Shown: positions 25,203 to 35,144 of the stretch, in pieces | Layout of the letters: the number at the start of each line of letters is the position of its first letter | Numbering within the stretch: position 1 is the stretch's first letter | Source: Plantibacter sp. ME-Dv--P-122b | Lineage (GTDB): Bacteria > Actinomycetota > Actinomycetes > Actinomycetales > Microbacteriaceae | NCBI RefSeq assembly: GCF_030209375.1 | Contig: NZ_JARVSC010000003.1 | Coordinates: forward strand, 558,001-622,000 | Length of the DNA stretch: 64,000 bases | Reading direction: 5' to 3' | Position numbers and translations under genes: made by a program | Notes under the pieces: generated by a model | The model's database searches: none | Told to the model about the DNA's origin: nothing | The model's input: the letters and a program-made list of their open reading frames with translations, nothing else

Positions 25203-27554
25203 ATGCCTGAACCACGTACCCCCGCGAAGACGGTCGCGCAGAGCGTCCTCGGCTTCGTCGGCTTGAGCGTCGCCGCCGGTGTGCTCGCCACCGCCGCGGT
25301 CACCCCTGCCATCGCGATGACCGGTCTCGCCACCTCCACGGGCATCTCCGTCTTCGACGGCCTCCCCGACTACCTCCAACTCGACTCGCTCGCCCAGAAG
25401 TCGAGCATCTACGCCAAGGACCCCGCGGGCAACCCGGTGCTGCTCGCGTCCTTCTACGACCAGAACCGGATCGAGGACAGCTGGGACCAGATCTCCCAGT
25501 TCGCCAAGGACGCCGCGGTCTCGGCCGAGGACCCCCGCTTCTTCGAGCATGGTGGCGTCGACCTCGCGGGCACCGTCCGCGCGGTCGTCAACAACGCCGC
25601 CGGCGGGTCGACGCAGGGTGGCTCCTCCATCACGCAGCAGTACGTGAAGAACGTCCTGGTGCAGAAGGCCGAGGCGATCCCCGACAAGAAGGAGAGCGAC
25701 GCGGCCTACGAGGAGGCGACCGCGACGACCCCGGAGCGCAAGCTGAAGGAGATGCGGCTCGCGATCGGTCTCGAGAAGACGTACGGCAAGGAGGACATCC
25801 TCCGCGGGTACCTCAACATCTCCGGCTTCGGCGGACGCGTCTACGGGATCGAGGCCGCGTCCAACTACTACTTCAACACCACGGCGGCGAACCTCACGCT
25901 GGAGCAGGCGGCGACGCTGCTCGCGATCGTCAACAACCCCGAGAACCTGAGGATCGACAAGCCCGACAGCGCCGACAACGGCGCGGCCAACGGCTACGCC
26001 CTGACGAAGACGCGACGGGACTACGTGCTCGACCAGATGCTCAAGGAGCAGAAGATCTCCCAGGAGCAGCACGACGCCGCCGTGGCGACGCCGATCACCC
26101 CGACGATCGTGCCACCCGTCACCGGCTGTTCCGCGGCCGGGTCGTCCGCCTACTTCTGCGACTACGTGACCCAGGTGCTGCAGAACAACGAGATCTTCGG
26201 CGCCACCCAGGACGAACGGTGGACGAACTTCAAGCGCGGTGGGTACAGCGTCTTCACGACCCTCGACCTCGACCTGCAGAACGCATCGCAGGCCGCGATC
26301 GACGAGTACGTGCCGAAGACCACGACCGAGCTCGACCTCGGTGCCGTCTCCGTCAGTGTCCAGCCGGGCAGTGGCCGGATCCTCGCCATGGCCCAGAACA
26401 AGGACTACTCACAGGATCCCGACGTGCTCGCCACGGGCCCGAACTACAGCGCGATCAACTACAACACCGACCAGGCGTACGGCGGCTCGGCCGGCTTCCA
26501 GCCCGGGTCGACGTACAAGATCTTCACCCTGACGGACTGGCTGAAGTCGGGCAAGGGCGTCAACGAGTCGATCAACGCGAATCGCAGATCCGACTGGGGT
26601 ACCTTCACCAACAGCTGCGTCCCGGGTGGGACGGAGCAGGCGGAGGCCGGGTGGAGTCCGCGGAACGACGAGGGCGAATCGGGGTCCTACACCGTGAGAC
26701 GCGCCACGCAGCAGTCGATCAACACCGCGTTCATCGCGATGGCGCAGGAACTCGACCTCTGCGACATCAGCAAGACCGCCGAGTCGATGGGCGTGCACCG
26801 TGCCGACGGCGCGCCACTGAACAACTCCCCCGCGACCGTGCTCGGCACGAACGAGGTCGCTCCGCTGAGCATGGCGACCGCCTTCGCGACGCTCGCCGCC
26901 GGCGGCAAGACCTGCGACCCGATCGCGATCGACTCGATCACGAAGCCCGACGGTTCCACTGCGGAGGTCCCCTCGGCGAACTGCCGCCAGTCGGTCGACG
27001 CGAAGGTGGCCGCCGCCGCCGACGATGTCCTCCAAGGTGTCGTGTCGAGCGGTACCGCGTCCGCCTCCGGCGCCCGCACCGACGGCGTCGGTGAGCTGAT
27101 CGGCAAGACCGGGACCACCGACAACGCCGAGGCCACCTGGATGAGCGGCGCGAGCACGACGGTCGCGACGGTCGTCGGCACCTTCAACGTCAGCGGACAC
27201 GTCAACCTCCGCGACACCTACATCGACGGCACCCAGGTCGCGTCCATGCGGCACTACATCTGGCCGGAGGTCATGTCGGCCGCGCTCGCCAAGTACCCGG
27301 GCGGCGACTTCCCCGCGGCCGACCGCGCCACGCTGCAGGGCGACGGGACTGGTGGCAGCGGCGAGGATTCGACCCCCGCCCCGACGCCGACGACCGACCC
27401 GACGCAGGCACCGAGCGAGGCGCCGACACCGGCACCCGGCGACGGCGGGGACACCGACGGGACTGGCGAGAACGGCGGCCCGGCAGCCCCGGGGAACGGC
27501 AATGGGAACGGCGGCGGTGCCGGGAACGGGAACGGGAACGGCTCACCCGGGTGA
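25203..27554 (+). CDS. class A penicillin-binding protein (no PASTA)
   Basis: 783 residues. A single N-terminal membrane anchor (about 15-40) is followed by a GT51 glycosyltransferase: SAEDPRFFEHGGVDLAGT and QGGSSITQQYVKN. The transpeptidase has STYK (Ser436), SIN near 505 and KTGTTD (Lys635). It polymerises and crosslinks peptidoglycan outside the membrane. The C-terminus ends in a Thr/Pro/Gly/Asn-rich low-complexity tail instead of PASTA domains. It lies head-to-tail with a close paralogue 121 bp downstream. The start ATG at 25203 is conserved in position with that paralogue. Confidence 0.93.
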   Translation: MPEPRTPAKTVAQSVLGFVGLSVAAGVLATAAVTPAIAMTGLATSTGISVFDGLPDYLQLDSLAQKSSIYAKDPAGNPVLLASFYDQNRIEDSWDQISQFAKDAAVSAEDPRFFEHGGVDLAGTVRAVVNNAAGGSTQGGSSITQQYVKNVLVQKAEAIPDKKESDAAYEEATATTPERKLKEMRLAIGLEKTYGKEDILRGYLNISGFGGRVYGIEAASNYYFNTTAANLTLEQAATLLAIVNNPENLRIDKPDSADNGAANGYALTKTRRDYVLDQMLKEQKISQEQHDAAVATPITPTIVPPVTGCSAAGSSAYFCDYVTQVLQNNEIFGATQDERWTNFKRGGYSVFTTLDLDLQNASQAAIDEYVPKTTTELDLGAVSVSVQPGSGRILAMAQNKDYSQDPDVLATGPNYSAINYNTDQAYGGSAGFQPGSTYKIFTLTDWLKSGKGVNESINANRRSDWGTFTNSCVPGGTEQAEAGWSPRNDEGESGSYTVRRATQQSINTAFIAMAQELDLCDISKTAESMGVHRADGAPLNNSPATVLGTNEVAPLSMATAFATLAAGGKTCDPIAIDSITKPDGSTAEVPSANCRQSVDAKVAAAADDVLQGVVSSGTASASGARTDGVGELIGKTGTTDNAEATWMSGASTTVATVVGTFNVSGHVNLRDTYIDGTQVASMRHYIWPEVMSAALAKYPGGDFPAADRATLQGDGTGGSGEDSTPAPTPTTDPTQAPSEAPTPAPGDGGDTDGTGENGGPAAPGNGNGNGGGAGNGNGNGSPG

Positions 27555-27563
27555 TCTGAGGCG

Positions 27564-27590
27564 GCTGCCGGTCTGACGCCGACCGGCAGC
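27564..27590 (+). terminator. hairpin after first PBP gene
   Basis: 10-bp stem GCTGCCGGTC/GACCGGCAGC with a 7-nt loop, 10 bp after the stop codon. It probably separates transcription of the two PBP genes. Confidence 0.65.
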
Positions 27591-27675
27591 TACCCCGCGC
27601 CGCCCGGCGGCAACGATCGGGTTTCAACGCGGCGCTGAGCGGGCCTTTTTCAGGATTGTCGCTTAGCATCGATCC

Positions 27676-30228
27676 ATGCCTCAACAACATCGCACGGCCA
27701 CCGGTGTGCTCGGCGGCTTCCTCGGCTTTCTCGGCCTGAGCGTCGCAGCGGGTGTCCTCGTCACCGCCACGGTCACCCCGGCCCTCGCCGTCACGGGGAT
27801 GGCGACCAACAGCACGATCAACGTGTTCGACGGTCTGCCCGACTACCTGGCGCTCGACGAGCTGGCACAGAAGTCCAGCATCTACGCGACCGACAGCGCC
27901 GGCAACCCGCAGCTGCTCGCGTCCTTCTACCAGCAGAACCGCATCGAGGTCGGCTGGGACCAGATCAACCAGTTCGTCAAGGACGCGGCGGTCTCGGCTG
28001 AGGACCCGCGCTTCTACGAGCACGGCGGTGTCGACCTCACGGGTACGATCCGAGCCGTCGCGATCAGCGCGACGGGCCGCGACCTGCAGGGTGGTTCGTC
28101 CATCACGCAGCAGTACGTGAAGAACGTGCTGGTGCAGAAGGCCGAGGCCATCACCGACGAGGCCAAGATGAAGGCCGCGTACGAAGAGGCGACGAAGGCG
28201 ACCCCGGAGCGCAAGCTCAAGGAGATGCGCATGGCCATCGGCCTCGAGAAACGCTACGGCAAGCAGGACATCCTGCGCGGCTATCTGAACATCGCCGGCT
28301 TCGGCGGCCGCACCTACGGCATCGAAGCCGCAGCCAACTACTACTTCGCAACCTCCGCCGCCAACCTCAACCTCGAGCAGGCCGCGACGCTCATGGCGAT
28401 CGTCAACAATCCGGAGACCCTGCGTCTCGACCGTCCCGAGAGCGAGACGAACGGCGCAGCGAACGGGTACGCGCTCACCCTCGACCGACGGAACTACGTC
28501 CTCGATCAGATGATCAAAGAGGGCAAGATCACGCAGGAGCAGTACGACGTCGCTATCGCGACGGCCATCACGCCCACCATCAACCCGGCCAGCACGGGTT
28601 GCCAGACGGCCGTCAACGTCGTCGCGGGCGCCGGGTTCTTCTGCGACTACGTCACCCGCGTGTTCCAGAACAACCCGATCTTCGGCGCGACCGAGGACGA
28701 GCGCTGGGCCGCGTTCAACCGTGGCGGTTACAGCGTGTTCACGACGCTCGACATCGATGTCCAGAGCGCTGCACAGGCGGCGATCGACGAGCTCATCCCG
28801 CGGGTGAGCGACCAGCTCGACATCGGCGCGGTCGCCGTGACGGTCGCGCCCGGCTCGGGTCGCATCCTCGCGATGGCGCAGAACAAGGACTATTCCAACG
28901 ACCCCGACGTCCTGGCGACCGGAGCGAACTACTCCGCGGTCAACTACAACACCGACGTCGATTACGGCGGTTCCACCGGCTTCCAACCCGGATCGACGTA
29001 CAAGACCTTCACCCTCGCCGAGTGGCTCAAGGAAGGCCACGGTCTGAACGAAGGCGTCGACGGCCGGAAGCGCTCGCCTTGGGGCACCTTCAAGGACTCC
29101 TGTGCCGACGGCGGCACCGTGTACGCCGGTTCCGATTGGAACCCCGGCAACGACGAGGGTGGCAACGGTGGCCAGTACACCGCGCTCCAGTCGACGAAGC
29201 AGTCCATCAACACCGGCTTCATCGCGATGGCGAAGCAGCTCGACCTCTGCGGCATCCGCAAGACGGCCGAGTCGATGGGCGTGCACCGCGCCGACGGCGG
29301 CCCCCTCCTGCAGTCTCCTGCGACGGTCCTCGGCACCAACGAGGTCGCTCCGCTGAGTATGGCGACGGCCTTCGCGACCTTCGCCGCGGGTGGCGTCACC
29401 TGCGACCCGATCGCGATCGACCGGGTCGTGAAGCCCGACGGCACCGAGATCCCCGTTCCCTCGGCGAACTGCCGAGTCGGACTCGAGGCCAATGTCGCCG
29501 CCACGGCGAACGTCGCACTTCAGGCGACGTTCAATGGCGGAACGACGAGCTCCTCTCGAATCGGTGACGGCGTCCCCCTCATCGGTAAGACGGGCACCAC
29601 CGACAACAACGAGGCCACCTGGATGAGCGGCGCGAGCACGAAGGCGGCGACCGTCGTCGGCGTCTTCAACGCGACCGGCCACGTCAACCTCCGCCGTACC
29701 TACTTCGACGCCGGGCAGGCCGCGACGATCCGACACAAGATCTGGCCGCGGGTGATGGAGGTCGCGAACGCCAAGTTCGGTGGCGACGCGTTCGGCGACC
29801 CCGACCCGTCGCTCATCAACGGTCAGTCGATCCAGGTGCCCGATGTGGCAGGGAAGACGATCGAGGAAGCGCAGAAGATCCTCGAGGACGCGGGCTTCGG
29901 CTTCGCGAACGGTGGCGCGGCCGACTCGGTGCTTCCCGCGGGGCAGGCGGCGAGCACCAACCCGGCCGGCACGGTCCCGAAGGGTTCGATCATCACCGTC
30001 TACACGAGCAACGGGCTGCTCGCTGCCGTGCCTGACGTGAGTGCGGCCGCGAGCTACGAGGACGCGAAGGCGGCCATCCAAGGCGCCGGCTTCGCGAACG
30101 TCGGACAGAAGTGTGTGGTCGACCCGGCAGCGACGACTCCGAAGATCACCGGGGTCGATCCGCCGGCAGGCACTGCGGCGCGCAAGGACGGCAAGATCAC
30201 GGTGACCGTCTCGAAGACCAGCTGTTAG
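27676..30228 (+). CDS. class A penicillin-binding protein with PASTA domains (PonA2-like)
   Basis: 850 residues. Same plan as the upstream gene: membrane anchor, GT51 motifs AEDPRFYEHGGVDL and QGGSSITQQY, transpeptidase STYK (Ser440), SIN and KTGTTD (Lys638). From about residue 715 there are two PASTA modules (first VPDVAGKTIEEAQKILEDAG, second VPDVSAAASYEDAKAAI), which bind peptidoglycan or beta-lactams. It is closely similar to its neighbour through the catalytic domains and differs mainly in the tail, so a tandem duplication is likely. A metallophosphoesterase follows, as beside ponA2 in mycobacteria. Confidence 0.95.
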   Translation: MPQQHRTATGVLGGFLGFLGLSVAAGVLVTATVTPALAVTGMATNSTINVFDGLPDYLALDELAQKSSIYATDSAGNPQLLASFYQQNRIEVGWDQINQFVKDAAVSAEDPRFYEHGGVDLTGTIRAVAISATGRDLQGGSSITQQYVKNVLVQKAEAITDEAKMKAAYEEATKATPERKLKEMRMAIGLEKRYGKQDILRGYLNIAGFGGRTYGIEAAANYYFATSAANLNLEQAATLMAIVNNPETLRLDRPESETNGAANGYALTLDRRNYVLDQMIKEGKITQEQYDVAIATAITPTINPASTGCQTAVNVVAGAGFFCDYVTRVFQNNPIFGATEDERWAAFNRGGYSVFTTLDIDVQSAAQAAIDELIPRVSDQLDIGAVAVTVAPGSGRILAMAQNKDYSNDPDVLATGANYSAVNYNTDVDYGGSTGFQPGSTYKTFTLAEWLKEGHGLNEGVDGRKRSPWGTFKDSCADGGTVYAGSDWNPGNDEGGNGGQYTALQSTKQSINTGFIAMAKQLDLCGIRKTAESMGVHRADGGPLLQSPATVLGTNEVAPLSMATAFATFAAGGVTCDPIAIDRVVKPDGTEIPVPSANCRVGLEANVAATANVALQATFNGGTTSSSRIGDGVPLIGKTGTTDNNEATWMSGASTKAATVVGVFNATGHVNLRRTYFDAGQAATIRHKIWPRVMEVANAKFGGDAFGDPDPSLINGQSIQVPDVAGKTIEEAQKILEDAGFGFANGGAADSVLPAGQAASTNPAGTVPKGSIITVYTSNGLLAAVPDVSAAASYEDAKAAIQGAGFANVGQKCVVDPAATTPKITGVDPPAGTAARKDGKITVTVSKTSC

Positions 30229-30245
30229 CGTCCTGACGTCAGGAT

Positions 30246-30278
30246 GAAGGGCCCGACCGGTTTCCGGTCGGGCCCTTC
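30246..30278 (+). terminator. strong terminator hairpin
   Basis: 15-bp perfect stem (30246-30260 with 30264-30278) closed by a TTT loop, 17 bp after the PBP stop. Confidence 0.85.
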
Positions 30279-30376
30279 GTCGCTCCGGGCTGATGCACTC
30301 CGGGGATCTTCGGAGGGGCAGCCGGTACGCTCGTGGGACGGTCGGCACCACTCGGCGACCGAAGAGGAGACGATCG

Positions 30377-31351
30377 ATGGCGGCACCCATGAGCACCGGC
30401 GGCAGACTCGGAACGGCAGCAGCTGTCGTGGCGGGCCTCGGAGCCCTCACCTTCGGCTACGCGTCGGTCGTCGAGCGCAACGCCTTCACGCTCCGCAGGG
30501 TGACCGCTCCGGTCCTCCCGCCCGACGCCGAGCCGATCACCGTGCTGCACCTGTCCGATCTCCACATGGCGCCCTGGCAGCGCCGCAAACAGGCCTGGCT
30601 GCGGTCGCTGGCCGATCTCCGGCCGGACGTCGTGATCAACACGGGCGACAACCTGGGACATGAGCAGGGCATCGACGGGATCCGGGCTGCGCTCTCGGTG
30701 TTCGCCGGGGTTCCGGGGGCGTTCGTGCACGGCTCGAACGACTACTACGGCCCGACGGCGAAGAACCCGTTCAAGTACTTCACGCAGACGTCCTCGAAGC
30801 ACGTCTCGCCGACGACCCTCGACACAGGCGCGCTCGAGCGGTTCTTCATGGACGAACTCGGGTGGATCGACCTCAACAACGCGGTCGGTGAGATCTCGGT
30901 GGGCAGGACCCGCCTCGACCTGTTCGGCGTCGACGACCCACACAAGCACTTCGACCGCCTGGACACCCTGACGGCGCTCATCGACGAGCGACTGGACGCC
31001 GAGACGTTGGAGACCGACGACCCGTCGCTGGCGCACACCGTGACGGTGGGCGTGATGCACGCTCCGTATCGGCGAGTGCTCGACGCGTTCGTGACGCAGG
31101 GCGCGCAGTTCATCTTCGCGGGGCACACCCACGGCGGCCAGGTCTGCGTGCCGGGCTACGGTGCGCTCGTGACGAACTGCGACATCCCTCGCAAGCAGGT
31201 GAAGGGGCTCAGCGTCTGGCGCCATGCCCTCCGCTCGGCGTACCTGAACGTGTCCGCGGGCGTCGGGACCTCCATCTACGCGCCCGTGCGCTTCGCCTGC
31301 CGGCCGGAAGCGTCGCTCGTGACGCTCCTCCCCCGTCGCACGGTGGTCTGA
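30377..31351 (+). CDS. membrane-anchored metallophosphoesterase
   Basis: 324 residues from the ATG at 30377 (GAGGAG 7 bp upstream); the longer frame starting at 30293 is unsupported. A hydrophobic segment (about 12-30) anchors it. Calcineurin-type metal motifs: LHLSDLHMAPW, NTGDNLG, HGSNDYY (GNHD equivalent with Ser-Asn-Asp) and FAGHTHGGQV. The substrate is unknown; YkuE-like enzymes act on lipid A-like or phospholipid molecules. The position next to the PonA2-like gene is the ancestral actinobacterial one. Confidence 0.9.
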   Translation: MAAPMSTGGRLGTAAAVVAGLGALTFGYASVVERNAFTLRRVTAPVLPPDAEPITVLHLSDLHMAPWQRRKQAWLRSLADLRPDVVINTGDNLGHEQGIDGIRAALSVFAGVPGAFVHGSNDYYGPTAKNPFKYFTQTSSKHVSPTTLDTGALERFFMDELGWIDLNNAVGEISVGRTRLDLFGVDDPHKHFDRLDTLTALIDERLDAETLETDDPSLAHTVTVGVMHAPYRRVLDAFVTQGAQFIFAGHTHGGQVCVPGYGALVTNCDIPRKQVKGLSVWRHALRSAYLNVSAGVGTSIYAPVRFACRPEASLVTLLPRRTVV

Positions 31352-31363
31352 CCGGGCCTGACT

Positions 31364-31388
31364 GCCCTTCGACAGGCTCAGGGACCGG
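31364..31388 (-). repeat. dispersed CCCTGAGCCTGTCGAAGGG-family repeat
   Basis: One copy of the 25-bp element, minus orientation, 12 bp after the phosphoesterase stop. It is the first copy seen from the left in this window. Confidence 0.85.
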
Positions 31389-31409
31389 GACTCTTCCGGA
31401 GAAACAGAG

Positions 31410-31445
31410 AAGCCCGGCCAGACGATTTCTCGTCCGACCGGGCTT
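31410..31445. terminator. terminator hairpin
   Basis: Outer stem AAGCCCGG/CCGGGCTT (31410-31417 with 31438-31445) plus an inner GACGA/TCGTC stem. It lies between the phosphoesterase gene and tRNA-Pro and could serve both strands. Confidence 0.7.
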
Positions 31446-31450
31446 TGCTG

Positions 31451-31524
<74 letters not shown>

Positions 31525-31647
31525 ATGGCCCGAAGGCCTTGTCTAGGATAGCCGATTTTTCAGCGGCTGTTCGCCACTTCCTGGAATCGGTGCATCCCGG
31601 ACCGGATCAACCGGACGCCGCCATCGCCGCCCGGCCGATCCGTGATC

Positions 31648-32187
31648 TTACGCCTGCTGGCGGCGACGCACCATCACGGTACCGAGCGCGGCGGCACCGA
31701 CGGCGAGGAGCCCGCCGGCCACCCACGGGAGGGCGGTTCCGGCGAATCCGGTGTCGGCGAGGGCGTTGCCCCCGGCAGACGGGTCGGACGCTGATGCGGC
31801 GGCCGCAGCGGCGTCCGCAGGGTCCAGAACGGTGAAGTCCGACGAGTCGGTCACGGCGCCCTGGGTCGCGGTCAGCGTGTAGGTGCCCGCGGGGTCCCCG
31901 GCGGTGTCGATGGAGACCTGGATGTCACCGGCCTCGTCGGCGACGGTCGACAGGGTGCGAGCCGAGACGCCGGCCACGGAGGAGTCGATGGTGATCGACA
32001 CCGTCTGGTTCGCAGCCCAGAAGTCCGAGCACGAGTACGAGACCGCCGCGCCGCGCGCGACGCTCGCCGGCGTGATCGAGTTGCAGCTGCCAGGACCGTA
32101 GCTGTCGCCCTCGAGCGCGTTGGCTGCGGTGGGCAGCGCGACGACGGCGAGGAGGACGAGTGCGGCGGCGGAGAGAGTTCGTTTCAT
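31648..32187 (-). CDS. secreted cell-wall-anchored protein with LADTG sorting signal
   Basis: 179 residues from the ATG at 32187 (MKRTLSAAALVLLAVVALPTA), a clear signal peptide cut near residue 25. The middle (about 25-135) is Thr/Ser/Val-rich with two cysteines, consistent with one Ig-like domain. An Ala-rich linker leads to LADTGFAG, a hydrophobic helix and RRRQQA: a class E (LAXTG) sortase signal. It is a paralogue of the protein at 32497-33042. Function unknown. Confidence 0.8.
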   Translation of the reverse strand: MKRTLSAAALVLLAVVALPTAANALEGDSYGPGSCNSITPASVARGAAVSYSCSDFWAANQTVSITIDSSVAGVSARTLSTVADEAGDIQVSIDTAGDPAGTYTLTATQGAVTDSSDFTVLDPADAAAAAASASDPSAGGNALADTGFAGTALPWVAGGLLAVGAAALGTVMVRRRQQA

Positions 32188-32451
32188 GTGCGGGCCCCTA
32201 AAGTGTGCGGATGGCGCATGCGCTGCGTGATGCGACATGCGGACACGGCCTGGAGCCGAGCACTGATCGCTCGTGGCCTCCATGGCCGTCATCATGCTAG
32301 GGCAGCCGTCATCTCATCAGGGCGGAAAAACCGCGGAATTCCGCGGATGTGACCACCTTTGGGGGTAGGACCTGTCCGTCTGACGCCATGCCGGGCGAGC
32401 ACGGTACCAGGCCGAAGCCCATGAGGGAGAGGAGCCCTCCCGCCAGGTCGC
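32188..32451. other. intergenic region between the two surface-protein genes
   Basis: Mostly without features. It holds the promoter of the left gene and one perfect 16-bp palindrome, CCGCGGAATTCCGCGG (32331-32346), of unknown role. I see no further gene. Confidence 0.45.
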
Positions 32452-32477
32452 GGTCCGAGCGGAGTACCGCTCGGACC
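32452..32477 (-). terminator. terminator hairpin after surface-protein gene
   Basis: 11-bp perfect stem GGTCCGAGCGG/CCGCTCGGACC with a 4-nt loop, 19 bp beyond the stop codon of the gene at 32497-33042. Confidence 0.75.
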
Positions 32478-32496
32478 ACGGATCCCGACCGACGGA

Positions 32497-33042
32497 TCAG
32501 GCCGTCTTGCGGCGACGGATCGCCATCGCTCCGACGACGCCGGCACCGACGACGAGGAGGCCTCCACCGATCCACGGCAGGGCTCCACCGTCGAAGCCGG
32601 TCGAGGCGAACTCGCGCTCCGAGACCTGGAACGAGGCGCTCTCGGTGGTCGCGCCCTGGGTCGCCGTGACCATGCAGGTGCCGGAGGCGGTCTTGCTGGT
32701 CTCGATCGTCACCGCGAACGCTCGGGCGGCGTCGGCGCTGAACGTGCCGGACGTCGGCACGGCGCTCTGCTCGGCGGCCTGCTCGGTCGCGCCGGCGGTG
32801 TTGGGCTTCGCAGCGGGAATGCTGCAGCCGGGCCCGGCGACCGTGACCGTCACCGGGGTGCCGGGGTCGAAGGTTCCGTCGCAGCGGAAGACGGTCGACT
32901 CCCCCTGGGTCACCGATACCGGTGTCAGGGTCGCACAGCCGGCAGGGCCGTACGTGGACGAGTCGGTCGCTGCACTCGCGGCGGTCGGGGCCGCGAAGAC
33001 TGCCAGGAGGCAGAGCGATGCTAGGGCAAGGGTGCGCTTCAT
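32497..33042 (-). CDS. secreted cell-wall-anchored protein with FASTG sorting signal
   Basis: 181 residues. Signal peptide MKRTLALASLCLLAVFAAPTASA. The YGPAGCATLTPVSVTQGE stretch aligns with YGPGSCNSITPASVARGA of its neighbour. Four cysteines lie in an Ig-like body. The C-terminus is EFASTGFDGG, a hydrophobic helix and RRRKTA, a near-LAXTG sorting signal. The same order and size as the adjacent gene point to tandem duplication and divergence. Function unknown. Confidence 0.8.
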   Translation of the reverse strand: MKRTLALASLCLLAVFAAPTAASAATDSSTYGPAGCATLTPVSVTQGESTVFRCDGTFDPGTPVTVTVAGPGCSIPAAKPNTAGATEQAAEQSAVPTSGTFSADAARAFAVTIETSKTASGTCMVTATQGATTESASFQVSEREFASTGFDGGALPWIGGGLLVVGAGVVGAMAIRRRKTA

Positions 33043-33165
33043 GTTGATATCCCCAAGGAACGTCGAATACCCCCTGCGTCCGCCGATTTCGGGTGGGCGT
33101 CCGCGCGAGGTTCCCCAGGGTCACGAATTCGGGTGCGTGGCTTCCTGAGGTGTTGTCATGCTATG

Positions 33166-34965
33166 TCAGGAGCCGCACCGAGGGAAGGCTGAAATGGTCG
33201 TTTTGCCCGTGATTCCGGGGGTTGTGACCAGGTTTGGGGGTACGTCGGAGGCCTTCGGAGCGAGCACCGTGAAGACGAGTTCCGTTGTCGCCCCCGGAGT
33301 GAGGGTCACGTCGGTCTGCGCGTAGAGACGACCGTTCGGGTCGGTCACGGCCTTGACCGGCAGGTCCTCGCCGTCGCTCGCTCCGAGCAGGGTCGCGCCG
33401 AGCGGACCGTGGATCACGACGCGCGTCGCAATGTCTCCCGCGGGGGTGCCGAAACGCCCTCCCGCGGTCACGTAGTCCGGCAGGGAGGTCGCGGCATCCG
33501 TCGGCGCGGTGGACGTCAGGGTGACGGCGACGACGTATTCGGCGCCCTGCTTCGTGCACCGCGCGTCGCGGATGTCGACCTTCGTCTCCAGGTAGTAGTC
33601 CATCTTCGCGCGAGTCAGGTCCTCGAGGTAGACCCCGGTGTAGACCGCCGCGTCGTCGGTCGCCGGTGGGATCCCGGCGAGGCTCGTCTGGGCGATCAAC
33701 GCCTGTTCGGCGGGGACCGCACTCCACACGTGGAGACGGTTCTCCGCGCCGGACTCGGACAGGGCCTGGACGAGGGCGCCGGGGTCGGGCGAGCGGGAGA
33801 TCATGCCCTCGAACACCGCACCCGAGACCGCGGCGAAGAACGCGTCCTGTACGAGCCGGTCCGGGAACCGGGCGTAGACGTCGCTCAGCAACGTCTTCGC
33901 CGCGTTGTCGGCGGTGAGCTCGGTGCCGTCCGGGAGGGAGACGGGTCCGGTCGCCTGCAGCAGGTGCGCGAGGACGTAGGGGTCGACGGCGACCACGGTG
34001 TCGATGGGCACGCCGAACACCTGGGTCCCCATGGCTGCGGCGAGCTCCCCGGTGCGACTGAAGTCGACCGTGAGATTGGTGTCCTGGATGTACCGGCCGA
34101 GGTTGTCGGTGTAGACGTTCTGCTCGAACGGGGTGAGCGGCAGCACGGGGGCGGGGAATCCGGAGAAGTCGTCGCTCCCCCGGGTGCCGACGAAGGAGAT
34201 GACGCCGTTCTCCGCGTGGATGAGGGCCACCGCCCCGGCGATGCCGCCACTCGAGCGCAGCTCCGCGTTGTTCTGGATCATGACCATGATGTTCCGAGGC
34301 CCGGCCCCACCCGCCATGTCCGGCAGGAGCGCAGTGGCCCGCGCCGCGGTGTCGAGCATCGTGGACGCACCGGTGATCGTCCGGGTGAGCTTCTCGACGG
34401 CGTCGGCGACGACCGGCAGCGCACCGTCCGTGCCGATCGTGTCCACGCGGCCCGCGATGGCGTCCGCCGCTGCAGCAGCCTCGGCCACGGTGGGTGCGAC
34501 GGCACGGAGCGGCTCCGTCGCGATCGACCCGTCCCCGGGGAGCAGCGACGACAGCTTGACCTGATCGGCGATCTCGACGACCCTCGGCACGACATCGACC
34601 GCGACGTCGTCGGTCGCAGCGGCAGCCTGTCGCACCGCGGAGAAGTTCACGCCGAGGAACGGGACCGCCTCGGCCGCCCTCCAGATGGGATCACTCGTCA
34701 GGGACACCGCCTCGGCGGTGTGCTGCGTGAGTGCACGCTGCGTGGCTTCGGTGCCGCTCGCGTCGCCCGAGAGCACGGCCGACTGGAGCGACTTCGCCTC
34801 GGACTGTGCGGCTTCGAGCGCGTTCTTCGCCAGGGACGCCCGGACGCCGAGCCATGCTCCGAGCGCGAGGACGACGAGGAGGACGGCGAATGCGATCCAC
34901 CACAGCCGCAGGCGCCGGCGGTCGGGCAGGCGGATGCCGGCCGTCGCCGGGCGTGGGTCAGCCAA
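33166..34965 (-). CDS. DUF4012 domain-containing protein
   Basis: 599 residues. A cytoplasmic basic start and one membrane helix (about 22-45) put the remainder outside. The domain core shows FLGVNFSAVRQ, MIQNNAELRSSGGIAGAVALI and VDPYVLAHLLQATGPV, the standard DUF4012 pattern. The family often lies near surface polysaccharide genes. Here ugd (UDP-glucuronate supply) is two genes away. The biochemical role is unknown. Confidence 0.85.
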   Translation of the reverse strand: MADPRPATAGIRLPDRRRLRLWWIAFAVLLVVLALGAWLGVRASLAKNALEAAQSEAKSLQSAVLSGDASGTEATQRALTQHTAEAVSLTSDPIWRAAEAVPFLGVNFSAVRQAAAATDDVAVDVVPRVVEIADQVKLSSLLPGDGSIATEPLRAVAPTVAEAAAAADAIAGRVDTIGTDGALPVVADAVEKLTRTITGASTMLDTAARATALLPDMAGGAGPRNIMVMIQNNAELRSSGGIAGAVALIHAENGVISFVGTRGSDDFSGFPAPVLPLTPFEQNVYTDNLGRYIQDTNLTVDFSRTGELAAAMGTQVFGVPIDTVVAVDPYVLAHLLQATGPVSLPDGTELTADNAAKTLLSDVYARFPDRLVQDAFFAAVSGAVFEGMISRSPDPGALVQALSESGAENRLHVWSAVPAEQALIAQTSLAGIPPATDDAAVYTGVYLEDLTRAKMDYYLETKVDIRDARCTKQGAEYVVAVTLTSTAPTDAATSLPDYVTAGGRFGTPAGDIATRVVIHGPLGATLLGASDGEDLPVKAVTDPNGRLYAQTDVTLTPGATTELVFTVLAPKASDVPPNLVTTPGITGKTTISAFPRCGS

Positions 34966-35144
34966 GAGTGCTCCTTGTTCGGGTAGGCACAGCCTAACCG
35001 CCGGATGACGGCCACCGAGGGTCGGTGCACGCCCCCTTTCAGGGGTGAGCGGCGCCCGCGGCAGCCGGGCTCTCGGCCGCTCATGGCCTACGATTGCGAG
35101 GTGCTGTCAGCACCCTCGCCGACCGATCTGGAGCCGCACCGCAC

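Noticed and set aside
27271-30450. 1059-codon minus-strand open frame
   Set aside because: Antisense to the PASTA-type PBP gene; no motif and no start signal.
32348-33242. Shared 20-bp stretch TGTGACCA-TTTGGGGGTA at 32348 and 33223
   Set aside because: Only two copies, one inside the DUF4012 coding end, no palindrome and no clear role.
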